Source: Microbacteriaceae bacterium (GTDB lineage: Bacteria > Actinomycetota > Actinomycetes > Actinomycetales > Microbacteriaceae). Taken from it: a stretch of DNA of 16,272 nucleotides. A program made the translations under genes and the position numbers. Of this stretch, positions 1 through 7,814 are shown one piece after another (position 1 is the stretch's first letter; each line of letters starts with the position of its first letter). The notes below the pieces were generated by a model. It was given only the letters and a program-made list of their open reading frames with translations. It did not search any database and was not told where the DNA came from. The stretch spans positions 1 to 16,272 of the forward strand of contig JAODAY010000144.1 in the NCBI GenBank assembly GCA_025463665.1, read 5' to 3'.

Positions 1-1
1 G

Positions 2-28
2 CTGCGGCGTGCCGAGGTGTCGGCATGA
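2..28 (+). CDS. C-terminal tail of an upstream gene (partial)
   Basis: The first bases read as an open frame ending LRRAEVSA followed by TGA at 26-28. This stop overlaps the ATG at 25 as ATGA, the same junction used at 1934-1937 in this cluster. That makes it a plausible last stretch of the preceding operon gene. Eight residues are too few to identify a family, so only the junction geometry supports the call. Confidence 0.4.
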   Translation: MRRAEVSA

Positions 29-941
29 GCGGGGGACGCATGGGCTTCGTTGGGGTCGACACAGCGGGTTCCTCGATCATGCGCGTCTTCCCCCTGTGGG
101 CCGACGAGCTGGGGCTGCCGTCGAGAGACCTCCGCGGTTTCGATGTACCCGTGGATGCACCGGCTCAGGCCTACCGCGACGTCGTGACCGCGATCCGCGA
201 CGATCCCGCGCAGGCCGGCGCGCTCGTGACGACGCACAAGATGCGGGTCTTCGATGCCGCCAACGACCTGTTCGACGGCTTCGACTCCTTCGCCCTCGCC
301 TGCCGGGAGGTGTCGTCGATCTCGAAGGAGGACGGCAGGCTTTCGGGCATGCCAAGGACCCGATCACCGTTGGGCTCTCGCTCGAGTCGATTATTCCCGC
401 CGACTACTTCGCCACGACGGATGCCACGGTTGTCTGCCTCGGCTCGGGCGGCAGCGGCACCGCCCTCTCGTGGTACCTCGCGCATCGCCCCGACACGCCG
501 CGCTCCGTGGTTATCACGGGCCGGCGGCAGGAGACCCTCGATCACACGCGCCAGATTCACGAGCGCGGTGGAATCGACACGAGCATTTTCGACTACCGGT
601 TCGTGACGTCGCTCGAGCAGGCGGACGCCGTCGTCGCGGCCGCGGGGGAGCAGGCCGTCATAGTCAACGCCACCGGCTTGGGCAAGGACAGGCCGGGTTC
701 GCCGCTCTCCGATGCCGTCGTCTTCCCACAGCGTTCGGTCGTCTGGGAGTTCAACTACCGCGGAAGCCTCGAGTTCCTGGCGCAGGCGCGGGCGCGGGAG
801 GCTGCCGATGCCCTCACCGTCGTCGACGGCTGGGAGTACTTCATCCACGGCTGGAGCCAGGTCGTCGCCGAGGTGTTCCACATCCCGATGGGTGCTGAGC
901 GCGTCGAGCGACTCGCGGCGCTCGCGTCTACGGTACGGTAG
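25..941 (+). pseudogene. Shikimate/quinate dehydrogenase-like oxidoreductase, frameshifted
   Basis: Two frames together give one shikimate-dehydrogenase-fold protein of about 305 residues. Frame 1 from ATG 25 (GAGGTG six bases upstream) carries the N-terminal substrate domain, including a VTTHK segment whose Lys matches the catalytic lysine of the family. Frame 3 carries the C-terminal nucleotide-binding half, with the Rossmann loop CLGSGGSG, an NATGLG segment and the stop at 939-941. The switch lies at about 340-345. Frame 1 reads EDGRL, frame 3 continues GHAKDPITVG, and one missing base between them restores a continuous GRLxGHAKDPITVG. This is either a recent inactivating deletion or a sequencing error, since both halves look otherwise intact with no other stops. 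In the family such enzymes oxidise or reduce hydroxyl/keto groups with NAD(P). The substrate here is unknown, but the neighbours suggest a sugar-derived compound. Confidence 0.75.
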
Positions 942-950
942 GCAAGAGTC

Positions 951-1937
951 ATGAGTTTCGTTCGAACGGTGCTCGGCGATGTCCCCCCGGGCGCACTAGG
1001 ACGCGTCGACTACCACGAGCACCTCTTCCAGCGGTCGCCGCTCCTGCCCGGGGACGAACTCGACGACGAGGCGCGGAGTGGGGCCGAGCTCGCGCTGCTG
1101 CTCGCGAGCGGGTTCGACGCGATGATCGACGCCACGCCAGTGGGGCTCGGTCGACGACCTGATGCCGTCGCGAGGCTCTCGACTGCCACGGGCGCCACGG
1201 TCGTCGCGACCACGGGCCGTCACCGCGACGCCCACTACTCCGACCAGCAGTGGGCCCTCGATCGCACCGAGTGGGGGCCACTGCTCACTCGTGAGCTCAC
1301 CGTCGGTATCGCCGCATCCGACGCCGACTACGCGACAACGCCTCTCGGCGATGTGCGTATCAGTGGGGTCCGCGCCGGCGTGCTCAAGGCCGGCATCGAT
1401 TATTGGTCGATTACAGCCGGCGAGCGGCGCGTGCTCGAGGGCATAGGCGAGGCGCACGTCGCGACGGGTGCGCCGGTAATGGTGCACACCGAGGAATGCT
1501 CTGCGGCCATCGAGGTGCTCGATCTGCTCGCCTCGCTCGGTGTCGAACCGCGCAACGTGGTCATCGCGCACGCAGACCGCAACCCTGACCCGGTCCTGCA
1601 CATTGCGATCGCCCAGTCCGGGGCCTACGTCGGCTACGACGGCGCCGGTCGCCACCGCAACTGGCCCGACTCGCAGCTCATCGAGTCGTTAGCCGCGGTC
1701 GCTGAGGCCGGATGGGCCGAGCACATCCTGCTCGGCGCCGACGTCGCGCGGGCCAGCCGCTACCGCTCCTACGGCGGGCTGCCCGGGCTCGACTACCTCG
1801 GGCGGCGCTTCGTGCCGCGACTCGTCGCCCGGCTCGACGCAGCTACGGTCAATACCGTTGTCATCCACAATCCCGCACGGTTCCTCACCTGGGAAGCCGC
1901 GACATCCACCGATCAACTCGCAACGGAGACCTCATGA
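951..1937 (+). CDS. Phosphotriesterase-family metal-dependent hydrolase (likely lactonase)
   Basis: This 328-residue protein is an amidohydrolase-superfamily TIM barrel of the phosphotriesterase-like group. All metal ligands are visible: the HxH at His22/His24 (DYHEHL), a probable carboxylated Lys146 (VLKAG), His179 (VHTE), His207 (IAHADR) and Asp264 (GADVAR). Many members of this group hydrolyse sugar or acyl lactones and few are true phosphotriesterases, so a lactonase is the better guess. It starts nine bases after the upstream stop, with only a weak AAGAG ribosome site, and its TGA overlaps the next ATG (ATGA). This suggests translational coupling in a four-gene operon. Beside an alditol oxidase and an alcohol dehydrogenase, it could open a lactone made by sugar oxidation. 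That pathway role is inference. Confidence 0.85.
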   Translation: MSFVRTVLGDVPPGALGRVDYHEHLFQRSPLLPGDELDDEARSGAELALLLASGFDAMIDATPVGLGRRPDAVARLSTATGATVVATTGRHRDAHYSDQQWALDRTEWGPLLTRELTVGIAASDADYATTPLGDVRISGVRAGVLKAGIDYWSITAGERRVLEGIGEAHVATGAPVMVHTEECSAAIEVLDLLASLGVEPRNVVIAHADRNPDPVLHIAIAQSGAYVGYDGAGRHRNWPDSQLIESLAAVAEAGWAEHILLGADVARASRYRSYGGLPGLDYLGRRFVPRLVARLDAATVNTVVIHNPARFLTWEAATSTDQLATETS

Positions 1938-3088
1938 CCGAAACAACGACAGCGAACGTCTGGGTGTCGAAGGGTGTCGTCGAGCAGCAGCGCATCGCGA
2001 TCCCCGAGATTCCGGCCACCGGCCTCCTGATCGAGGTGACGGCGAACGGAATCTGCGGCACCGACGCGCACCTTATCGGCTCGCAGCCGAGCGCACCGCT
2101 CGTGCTCGGTCACGAAATCGTTGGGCGCATCGTTGCATTCGGATCCACGCATTCGAGACGGGATGCCGCGGACGCCCCGCTCGTCGAGGGCGACGCGATC
2201 GCGCTCTTCCCCTGGCTGCCTTGCCTCGTCTGCTGGGGTTGCCGGCGGTTCGGACCGGCGGCGACGACGTGCTCCAACCCCTTCGTCTACGGCATCCCGC
2301 CGGAGGCGCTCGGACTCCCTCCCCTTGCCGAACGGGCTGCCTCGGCGGACCTCAGCGGCGGCTTCGGCAGGCACCTTATTGTTAAGCCCGGCACGTACTT
2401 CTGGCGCGTGCCAGAGGGCATGCCGCACGAAATCGCCGCGCTGCTCGACCCGCTCGCGGTCGCCGTGCGAAGCGTCGACGTCATGAAGACGGCCCCGGGC
2501 ACGTGGGACGAGGTCATCCGGCCTGACTCGACAGCTGTTGTGCTCGGCGCGGGGGCGATCGGCCTGCTCGCCGCGATGGTGCTTCAGAGCGCGGGTGTGA
2601 CGGACGTGATCGTGAGCGGCTCCCGTGCCTCGAGGCTCGGGCTCGCCAGGGAGATCTGCGGTGACAGCGTGCTCGACATCCACGCGCTCGACGCGGCCGA
2701 GCGCCGACAGTACGTTCTCGACCGCACCGGCGGTAGGGGCGCGGACATCGTCATCGACGCCACGAACCAGCCGGCGTCGCTCGGTGAGGCGCTCGGTCTC
2801 GTCCGCCGCCTAGGCACCGTCGTAGAGGTCGGTAACATCGTGAGCGAAGGTAAGACCCTCCAGATCGACCCGGCGGAGGATATTTGCCAGAAGAATGTGC
2901 GTCTGCTCGGTGTCGCGGCCAACCCGCCACAGTCCTACTCTGAGGCGATGGCGCTCCTCGCCCGGCATGAGCAGCTGCCGTTCGAGCGGCTCATCTCGAG
3001 TCGGCACTCCTTCGCCGACCTCCCCAACGCACTCGAAGACCTCGCCGGTGATACCGTCAAGGTCATGCTTGTCGCAGATCGGAACTGA
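1934..3088 (+). CDS. Zinc-dependent medium-chain alcohol dehydrogenase
   Basis: The 384-residue product is a zinc-binding MDR dehydrogenase. The catalytic zinc region is clear: Cys41 in GICGTDAH, and His60-Glu61 in the GHE motif. A structural-zinc cysteine set follows (Cys97, Cys100, Cys103, Cys113), and the Rossmann loop reads VLGAGAIG near residue 203. The open frame extends upstream inside the previous gene, but the ATG at 1934 is chosen because it overlaps the upstream stop as ATGA and begins the recognisable domain. Relatives oxidise sugars or polyols such as sorbitol, threonine-like alcohols or galactitol with NAD(P). The exact substrate cannot be read here. An insertion of some 10 residues after the GHE motif (around 70-82) is longer than in typical members. 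Confidence 0.87.
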   Translation: MTETTTANVWVSKGVVEQQRIAIPEIPATGLLIEVTANGICGTDAHLIGSQPSAPLVLGHEIVGRIVAFGSTHSRRDAADAPLVEGDAIALFPWLPCLVCWGCRRFGPAATTCSNPFVYGIPPEALGLPPLAERAASADLSGGFGRHLIVKPGTYFWRVPEGMPHEIAALLDPLAVAVRSVDVMKTAPGTWDEVIRPDSTAVVLGAGAIGLLAAMVLQSAGVTDVIVSGSRASRLGLAREICGDSVLDIHALDAAERRQYVLDRTGGRGADIVIDATNQPASLGEALGLVRRLGTVVEVGNIVSEGKTLQIDPAEDICQKNVRLLGVAANPPQSYSEAMALLARHEQLPFERLISSRHSFADLPNALEDLAGDTVKVMLVADRN

Positions 3089-3091
3089 ACA

Positions 3092-4420
3092 ATGCCAGAG
3101 CAGAACTGGGCAGGAACTCACACCTTCCGGGCCACCGCCATCCACAACCCGACGAGCATCGCCGAGGCCCAAGCCATCGTCGCCGCCGCGGACCGAGTGC
3201 GGCCCCTCGGCACGAGGCACTCGTTCAACGACATCGCCGACGGGGTCGAACTCCTGTCGCTCGTCGACGTGCCGCCAGCGATGATCACCGACGGCAGAAC
3301 TGTCACCGTCACGGGTGGCGTGAAGTACGGGGTCGTCGCGTCCTGGCTCGAGCAGCAGGGGCTCGCCCTGCACAACATGGGGTCGCTGCCGCACATCTCG
3401 ATCGCGGGCGCCACCTCGACCGGAACCCACGGCTCGGGCATCACCCTCGGCAACCTTTCGACCGCGATCCGCGCCCTCGAGTTCATCACCCCGAACGGCG
3501 AGCTCGAGACGATCTCGCACGACGATCCCGACTTCGGCGGAGCCGCTGTCGCCCTCGGTGCCCTCGGCCCGATCGCCCTCGTGACCCTCGCCGTCGAACC
3601 GAGCTACCAGGTGCGACAGGACACCTTCCGCGGGCTCACCTGGGACGCGTTGCTCGCCGACCCCGATGCAGTGTTCGCCTCCGGCTACAGCGTGAGCGTC
3701 TTCACCGACTGGGCAAGCGAGCAGTCGGACGTGTGGGTGAAGACCCGCCTCGACGGTTCGACGGCAGTTCCCGACGAGCTCTTCGGCGCGCAGCGGGAGA
3801 CCGGCCAGCGCAATGTGCTCGACGGCGTCGACAACATGACCGTGCAGGGCGGCGTGCCAGGTCCCTGGTCCGAGCGCCTGCCGCACTTCCGTGTCGACGC
3901 GACGCCGAGCAACGGTGACGAGATCCAGACCGAGTATCTCGTCGCGATGACGGATGCCGCGGCGGCCCTTCGCGCGGTGCGCGAGCTCGCGGCATCCATC
4001 GCCCCAGCGCTGCTGATGTCAGAGCTGCGTACCGTCGCCGCCGACGACCTCTGGCTCTCGACGGCCACCGGCCGCGACTCGCTTTGCATCCACTTCACCT
4101 GGGCGAACTTGCCAGAGGCCGTGAACGCGGTGATCCTGCACATCGAGGCGGCGCTCGCGCCGTTCGCCGCGCGTCCGCACTGGGGCAAGGTGCACGCCCT
4201 AGATGCAGCGACGGTCGAGTCGCTGTACCCCCGCCTGCCCGAGTTCCGCGCGCTCGTCGCGCGGCGCGACCCGGCTGGCAAGTTCGGCAACAGGCACCTG
4301 AGCACCCTGCTGGGGATTGCGTCCCGGCGCCCGGGCGCGCCGAGACCGCCGACGAGCGGAGACCGTAAGGGTTCCCCTCGAGAGAGTGAGGATCTGCGAG
4401 AGCGGTTTGTCGCGCCTTGA
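3092..4420 (+). CDS. aldO: Alditol (xylitol) oxidase, AldO-type covalent flavoprotein
   Basis: The protein closely follows the Streptomyces alditol oxidase family. It has an N-terminal FAD-binding PCMH domain with the flavin-linking histidine (His43 in TRHSFNDIA), the GSLPHISIAG and GTHGSG segments, and the C-terminal ALO-type domain. The substrate-site residues of AldO are conserved as ELRTVAAD and RPHWGK. Such enzymes oxidise a terminal hydroxyl of polyols (xylitol, sorbitol) with O2, giving the aldose and H2O2 in the cytoplasm. It starts three bases after the dehydrogenase stop, so it belongs to the same operon. The family normally ends just after the GKFGN-type segment. This copy carries about 30 extra, low-complexity, Arg/Pro-rich residues (roughly 413-442), which look like read-through into foreign DNA. 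Catalytic residues are intact, so it is probably functional. Confidence 0.9.
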   Translation: MPEQNWAGTHTFRATAIHNPTSIAEAQAIVAAADRVRPLGTRHSFNDIADGVELLSLVDVPPAMITDGRTVTVTGGVKYGVVASWLEQQGLALHNMGSLPHISIAGATSTGTHGSGITLGNLSTAIRALEFITPNGELETISHDDPDFGGAAVALGALGPIALVTLAVEPSYQVRQDTFRGLTWDALLADPDAVFASGYSVSVFTDWASEQSDVWVKTRLDGSTAVPDELFGAQRETGQRNVLDGVDNMTVQGGVPGPWSERLPHFRVDATPSNGDEIQTEYLVAMTDAAAALRAVRELAASIAPALLMSELRTVAADDLWLSTATGRDSLCIHFTWANLPEAVNAVILHIEAALAPFAARPHWGKVHALDAATVESLYPRLPEFRALVARRDPAGKFGNRHLSTLLGIASRRPGAPRPPTSGDRKGSPRESEDLRERFVAP

Positions 4421-4441
4421 CTTCATTCGGTGACGGCATGG

Positions 4442-4780
4442 TCACACCCGCCTGATCGCGGGTCGCACCCGAATAAAGTCGTCGTGCCCAACATCGTGTT
4501 CCTCGTCGCATCCTCGCGCTTGTATCTCGAGGTGCAAGTGCGTGCATTTTAGTATCGTGTCGCTCGACAGATCAAAGGAGGCGGCTTCCGACTCGTATCG
4601 AAGCACCCTGTCTAGGCCCGAGGTGTTCTCCGCCAGAGTGAACGTCGCATCTGTCGGAAGGGGTTGGCTGAACAGGAGTCTCTGGTACCTCTGCAACGTC
4701 GGGCTTCGGCGATCTGGGTTCAGCGTGCAGTTCGGCTCCGTCTCGAGATCGAACGACGTGTCAATTGGGCGGAGGCTCAT
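4442..4780 (-). pseudogene. DUF6994-family protein, truncated N-terminal fragment
   Basis: Read leftward from ATG at 4780, the first 75-80 residues carry features I associate with DUF6994: an opening PIDTSFD, a PNCTLNPDRRSPTLQRYQ segment, LLFSQPLP, and LSSDTI. Full-length members are around 230-250 residues. After LSSDTILKC (about position 4545) the sequence loses family resemblance and the frame stops at 4442. The gene is therefore a 5' fragment cut by a deletion or insertion. The family has no established function to my knowledge. Another open frame on the same strand ends with TGA overlapping this ATG (4777-4780), which hints that a small leftward operon once existed here. The family call comes from memory of its N-terminal motif and should be tested by a profile search. 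Confidence 0.55.
4446..4463. terminator. Weak hairpin after the catabolic operon
   Basis: A six-base stem (ACCCGC/GCGGGT) with a six-base loop lies 26 bases after the oxidase stop. There is no T-tract, so it could at most be a weak or Rho-assisted end of transcription. Confidence 0.25.
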
Positions 4781-5154
4781 GACGGCGGCTTAGCTTTAGG
4801 CTGACCCGGTACGAACGACTTTGCTCTGTCGGGGACGCCCGAATGAACGCTCACGGTGAGATCCCGGGCAGGGATTCGCGACTGACTAGACATTCGGTGG
4901 CCCGGGATCACGCGAACACACGCCGCAGTTAATTGGCGTACGCGGACGCGGCGGCCGGCGCTTGGGGCAGGGGAACGGCAGGTGACATAAGAGCTGCTAT
5001 CGGCGTACCCGGCCGGATGCAGATGGCGGAGCTGTTCGGCGGCGACCAAGACACGATCGGCCTCCCACTTCGCAATGTCTTCGGCGAGGGCGAACTCGAC
5101 CGTAACGCAACTACCGAGCATCTCGCGGTAGTTCGACGCCAAGGTTCGCGGCAC
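4777..5154 (-). pseudogene. Unrecognised leftward open frame, possible gene remnant
   Basis: A 125-codon leftward frame ends with TGA overlapping the ATG of the DUF6994 fragment. Its first 50 codons (segments such as AEDIAKWEADR and LVAAEQLRHLHPAG) have strong G/C third positions, as real genes here do. The second half turns into Arg/Ser/Pro-rich sequence typical of non-coding frames. However, the opposite strand of the first half encodes the RhuM remnant, which alone could give the codon bias. I recognise no family. It is more likely an antisense shadow than a gene. Confidence 0.2.
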
Positions 5155-5205
5155 GTCCGGCGAACTGTTGCATTATGACTTGGACGCGATCACCTCCGTC
5201 TTCAC
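5005..5205 (+). pseudogene. RhuM-family (virulence RhuM/DNA-binding) remnant, frameshifted
   Basis: The + strand encodes the recognisable core of RhuM-family proteins. Frame 1 gives an MAELFGGDQDTIGLPLRNVF stretch, then GEGELDRNAT, then VVRRQGSRHVRR. A switch to frame 2 at about 5170 continues HYDLDAITSV. Intact relatives read QMAELF, ..HLRNIFEEGELD, ..VQxEGxRxVxR and xHYNLDxIISVGYRV in that order. Everything after ITSV, including the usual GYRV and the C-terminal half, is missing. The start is also lost, so this is a short, frameshifted internal fragment. RhuM-family genes often sit on mobile islands, which fits the debris around it. It shows that this interval once held accessory DNA. Confidence 0.6.
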
Positions 5206-6266
5206 CGGAGGTGAATGGCCACTCATCGGGGGAGAATTCGCCATCGCCGGACTGCACGTGCTCTGGCCAAGAAGGCAGCTGAACGCATCACCAAGGCGGC
5301 CGTATTGACGTAGCAGCAGCCCAGCGGCTTCCTCGAATCCTCGAATCGTCGTTTCCACCTGCCTAGTTGTGATGCACGATACCGCCCGAGAGACTGAAAA
5401 GTCTTGGCTTTTGCGCGACAGTTGCAGGCTTTTTCAGCGGTAGCGGCAATCGAGCAATAGGTCGGCAGGCAGCCAGCGAGGCACCCGCAGTCGCTCGTCC
5501 GGCCGGGTTACCGTTGTCGCATGGACGGATCGAGGGCGCTGGGTGAAGGTGACGCAAGCGACCTCGCGTGGCTCGATATGCGTGCCGAAACAACGTCGCG
5601 GGAGCACTTCGAGGCCGAGCGCGATGAGGCCGACGAGGCGGGGACTTCCCGTCATTGGAGAAGAACGGCTTCATGCTCGGCAATGGTAGTCCCGCGCGGT
5701 GCCCGTGAGACGATCCTTGAAGGGGCGCAGACTGATAGGCACGGTGCTACGCGGATCTTTTGTCCACCGCACGACAGTTGCCGTGAGCGAGGCATGTCAC
5801 TTCGACGATAGAGCCTGCAGGCCGCGGCATTGACGGAGCGGCCCGGCCTCTCGATATTGATACGGCGGGCGAGGAACGGCATGAGCAGGTGAGGTTTGGT
5901 GGTGCTCGACCCGCGGAGGCCAGCCAGAAACTCGGGGCCTCCGCAGGTCGTCGGAATCAGTATGTACTTTCGACCTGAGAAGCCAGAACTGGGAATCCCC
6001 AGGGGTTAGCCGCAGTGTCGCGGTGGCCAGCTTCGGGGACCGAGCTTTCGAAACGCTGGATTCCCGGGAGCTCGAGCATTTCACTATGGACAACGGAGCA
6101 GAGTCTCCGCTGCGAATGCAGATGCAGCCGGCTCGCGTGGGCGACGCGCGGCCAATGCATCTGTGATCGTCATGGCGACGATGTTGCTCGAAATCTGACC
6201 CGAATCCTGAATGCACGTTGTGAATTGTCCAGCGACGATCAAACAATAACGATCTGGTCACAAGAC
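5206..6266. other. Gene-poor interval with unassigned fragments
   Basis: About 1 kb has no gene I can support. Short frames with some coding character are seen. One is leftward at 5434-5655 (segments LVGLIALGLEVLPRR and RPDERLRVPRWLP), another leftward at 5173-5358. A rightward frame without a start at about 5945-6168 contains FGDRAFETLDSRELEHFTMD. None has a convincing start, ribosome site and full-length family match. A small palindrome GACTGAAAAGTC lies near 5395, followed by an imperfect CTGAAAAG/CTTTTTCAG inverted pair up to about 5440. Base composition is lower in G+C than in the flanking operon. I read this as decayed accessory DNA. Confidence 0.5.
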
Positions 6267-6274
6267 GGAGTATC

Positions 6275-6772
6275 GTGGCTGGTTGGTTCTGTCTGGTCAG
6301 GAGATACTTGGGCGCCTTCGTTCCTTCAACATCGGCATATCGCCGACGTTTGTGTCGAACCCTCTTGCTCTCGATACTTCTCGCTCTCGCCCTCTTGTCC
6401 AGCGTTCTCAGTGCGCACTCGATGCCCGGTGACCTCTCGCGGAGCGACGCGACGGGAACAGGAGTCGGCACTTCACACCATCACACGGGCGTGACCGCAT
6501 TCGATCATTCCTCTGTCCACGCCGAACCAGCCGACGCGCACGAGGGGGAGATCGAGGGACCGGAGCACTGCGCGGCGCCATCGGGCGAGTGCTGCGCCAC
6601 GACGACCTGGAGTCAGGCGACCCACCCCACCTCACCGCACCAATCCGCCGCCGGTCCAGAGCGCCTCCCGACGTGGCCTGCGGCGTCGCGAATAGCAGCC
6701 GGCGTTGGCGTGGACACGGCCGCTTGTCCACGGCCGCCGTCCCTAATACAACTGTCGATTAGCCGAGTCTGA
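6275..6772 (+). CDS. DUF6153-like envelope protein, copy 1
   Basis: This 165-residue protein has a short basic N-terminus, one hydrophobic segment (about 28-46, LLSILLALALL), and then a His/Asp/Glu-rich exterior region with HHH at 68-70 and Cys99, Cys106 and Cys107. It ends in PPSLIQLSISRV. The C-terminus matches that of the second such protein in this window (PP-x-L-x-x-LSISR) and the general PPDL..L.. ending of the actinobacterial DUF6153 family. The GTG start at 6275 is supported by GGAG four bases upstream. No promoter with good consensus is evident. Family function is unknown; His/Cys content and context suggest metal binding outside the membrane. It lacks the GLLAMH signature of copy 2, so it is the more divergent member. 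Confidence 0.65.
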   Translation: MAGWFCLVRRYLGAFVPSTSAYRRRLCRTLLLSILLALALLSSVLSAHSMPGDLSRSDATGTGVGTSHHHTGVTAFDHSSVHAEPADAHEGEIEGPEHCAAPSGECCATTTWSQATHPTSPHQSAAGPERLPTWPAASRIAAGVGVDTAACPRPPSLIQLSISRV

Positions 6773-6773
6773 C

Positions 6774-6799
6774 GCGCCTCGCCTTCCGAGGCGCTTTTT
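6774..6799 (+). terminator. Rho-independent terminator after DUF6153-like gene
   Basis: A perfect eight-base stem (GCGCCTCG/CGAGGCGC) with a five-base loop is followed directly by TTTTT. It starts two bases after the stop codon. It ends 20 bases before the next start codon, so it partly insulates the M23 gene. Confidence 0.85.
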
Positions 6800-6819
6800 G
6801 GCATCACGGGAGGCAGTCA

Positions 6820-7785
6820 GTGCCCCTAATCCGAACTCGACCCGGGAGTGATAATCCCCTCCTGTTCGAGTTGCAGAAAGCGACGCTTGCGCGTCATAAG
6901 GAAGATGTTTTGACAATACCCACTCAAGAATCCCGGCGGGCCGCTCTTTTGCGTGAGCCTTCGAATCAATTACCGCTTGCCACACGCAAGACTCGCGCTC
7001 AAGGCGCGGCACGGGAATCATCTGTGCTGACGGCCAGCGCTGCGAAGCCGAAAAGACTGCCCGTGAGCCGATTATCTCTCACCAAGCGCGGGATAGGCGC
7101 GCTGGTGTTCGCATGGGGCCTGGCTGTCAGCCAAGGACTGCCGGCTTACGCCGACGATAATGTGCAACCGGCCACCGTCATTGCGGAACCGCAAGAAGGA
7201 GAAACGCAAACCGTTGTGGTGGCTGACGGTACCGCCGCTCCCGTCACCCGCGAAGCTTTCTCCATTACAGCACCCCCACCGCCGCCGCCACCGCCCCCGA
7301 AGCCGGCCGCGGCAGCCGTGAAGAAGTACGGATCGAACGCTCAGACCGGTTTCGTCAACGTACCCACGTCAGCGGTGCAGTGGCCTTTCGCATCGTCACC
7401 CGTAAGCAGCCGCTTCGGTAGTCGCACAGCGCCATGCCAAGGCTGCTCCTCCGACCACAAGGGCCTCGACTTCACCCCCGGTGCCGGTACACCTGTTTCC
7501 GCGATCGCCGACGGGGTGGTTCGTGCCGTCAAGAGCAGCAGCGGAGGGTTCGGAACTCATGTGATCATCGACCACAACATCGGGGGAAAGGCGGTTTCCA
7601 GCACCTACGCTCACATGCAAGCCGGCTCCGTCCCCTTGAGCGAGGGCGCCACCGTTTCAGTCGGCACCATAGTGGGGCGAGTCGGCAGCACGGGTGCCAG
7701 CACCGGTGCTCACCTTCATCTGGAGGTGCACGTGAACAACACCCCGATCGACCCCTTCGCCTTCCTGTCAGCCAACGTCTCCTAG
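6820..7785 (+). CDS. M23 (LytM-type) peptidoglycan endopeptidase
   Basis: The 321-residue product has a long basic N-terminal cytoplasmic segment and a membrane helix or uncleaved signal around 90-110. A nine-proline run follows (152-160), then a C-terminal M23 zinc peptidase domain. Zinc ligands are visible as His213 and Asp217 (DHKGLDF) and His300 of the HLH pair (His298/His300). The domain also has the usual GxGTHVxIDH segment. Such enzymes cut peptide cross-links in the cell wall, and the proline run may span the wall. The GTG start at 6820 has GGGAGG six bases upstream. A strong terminator lies just before it, leaving no room for its own promoter unless a later start is used; a GATAAT-like -10 occurs near 6870. 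Cys206 and Cys209 before the first zinc ligand are notable and could form a disulfide. Confidence 0.88.
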   Translation: MPLIRTRPGSDNPLLFELQKATLARHKEDVLTIPTQESRRAALLREPSNQLPLATRKTRAQGAARESSVLTASAAKPKRLPVSRLSLTKRGIGALVFAWGLAVSQGLPAYADDNVQPATVIAEPQEGETQTVVVADGTAAPVTREAFSITAPPPPPPPPPKPAAAAVKKYGSNAQTGFVNVPTSAVQWPFASSPVSSRFGSRTAPCQGCSSDHKGLDFTPGAGTPVSAIADGVVRAVKSSSGGFGTHVIIDHNIGGKAVSSTYAHMQAGSVPLSEGATVSVGTIVGRVGSTGASTGAHLHLEVHVNNTPIDPFAFLSANVS

Positions 7786-7814
7786 GGCCTCTCGCGAATG
7801 AGCATGGACAATAA

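Noticed and set aside
171..881. Leftward 236-codon open frame across the first gene
   Set aside because: Antisense shadow of the shikimate-dehydrogenase-like coding sequence.
4095..4547. Leftward 150-codon open frame across the end of the alditol oxidase gene
   Set aside because: Mostly antisense to conserved aldO codons and Arg/Ala-rich. Only a short piece (MPSPNEVKARQTALADP...) outside the conserved domain looks protein-like, and it matches no family I know.
5521..5811. Rightward 96-codon open frame
   Set aside because: No ribosome site and no recognisable domain. An opposite-strand frame at 5434-5655 looks equally coding, so neither is supported.
5797..6471. Leftward 224-codon open frame
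   Set aside because: Overlaps the DUF6153-like gene on the other strand, has no family signature and is rich in Arg/Ser/His as random GC-rich frames are.
6909..6914. TTGACA -35-like hexamer inside the M23 gene
   Set aside because: No -10 element at the proper distance downstream, so not reported as a promoter.
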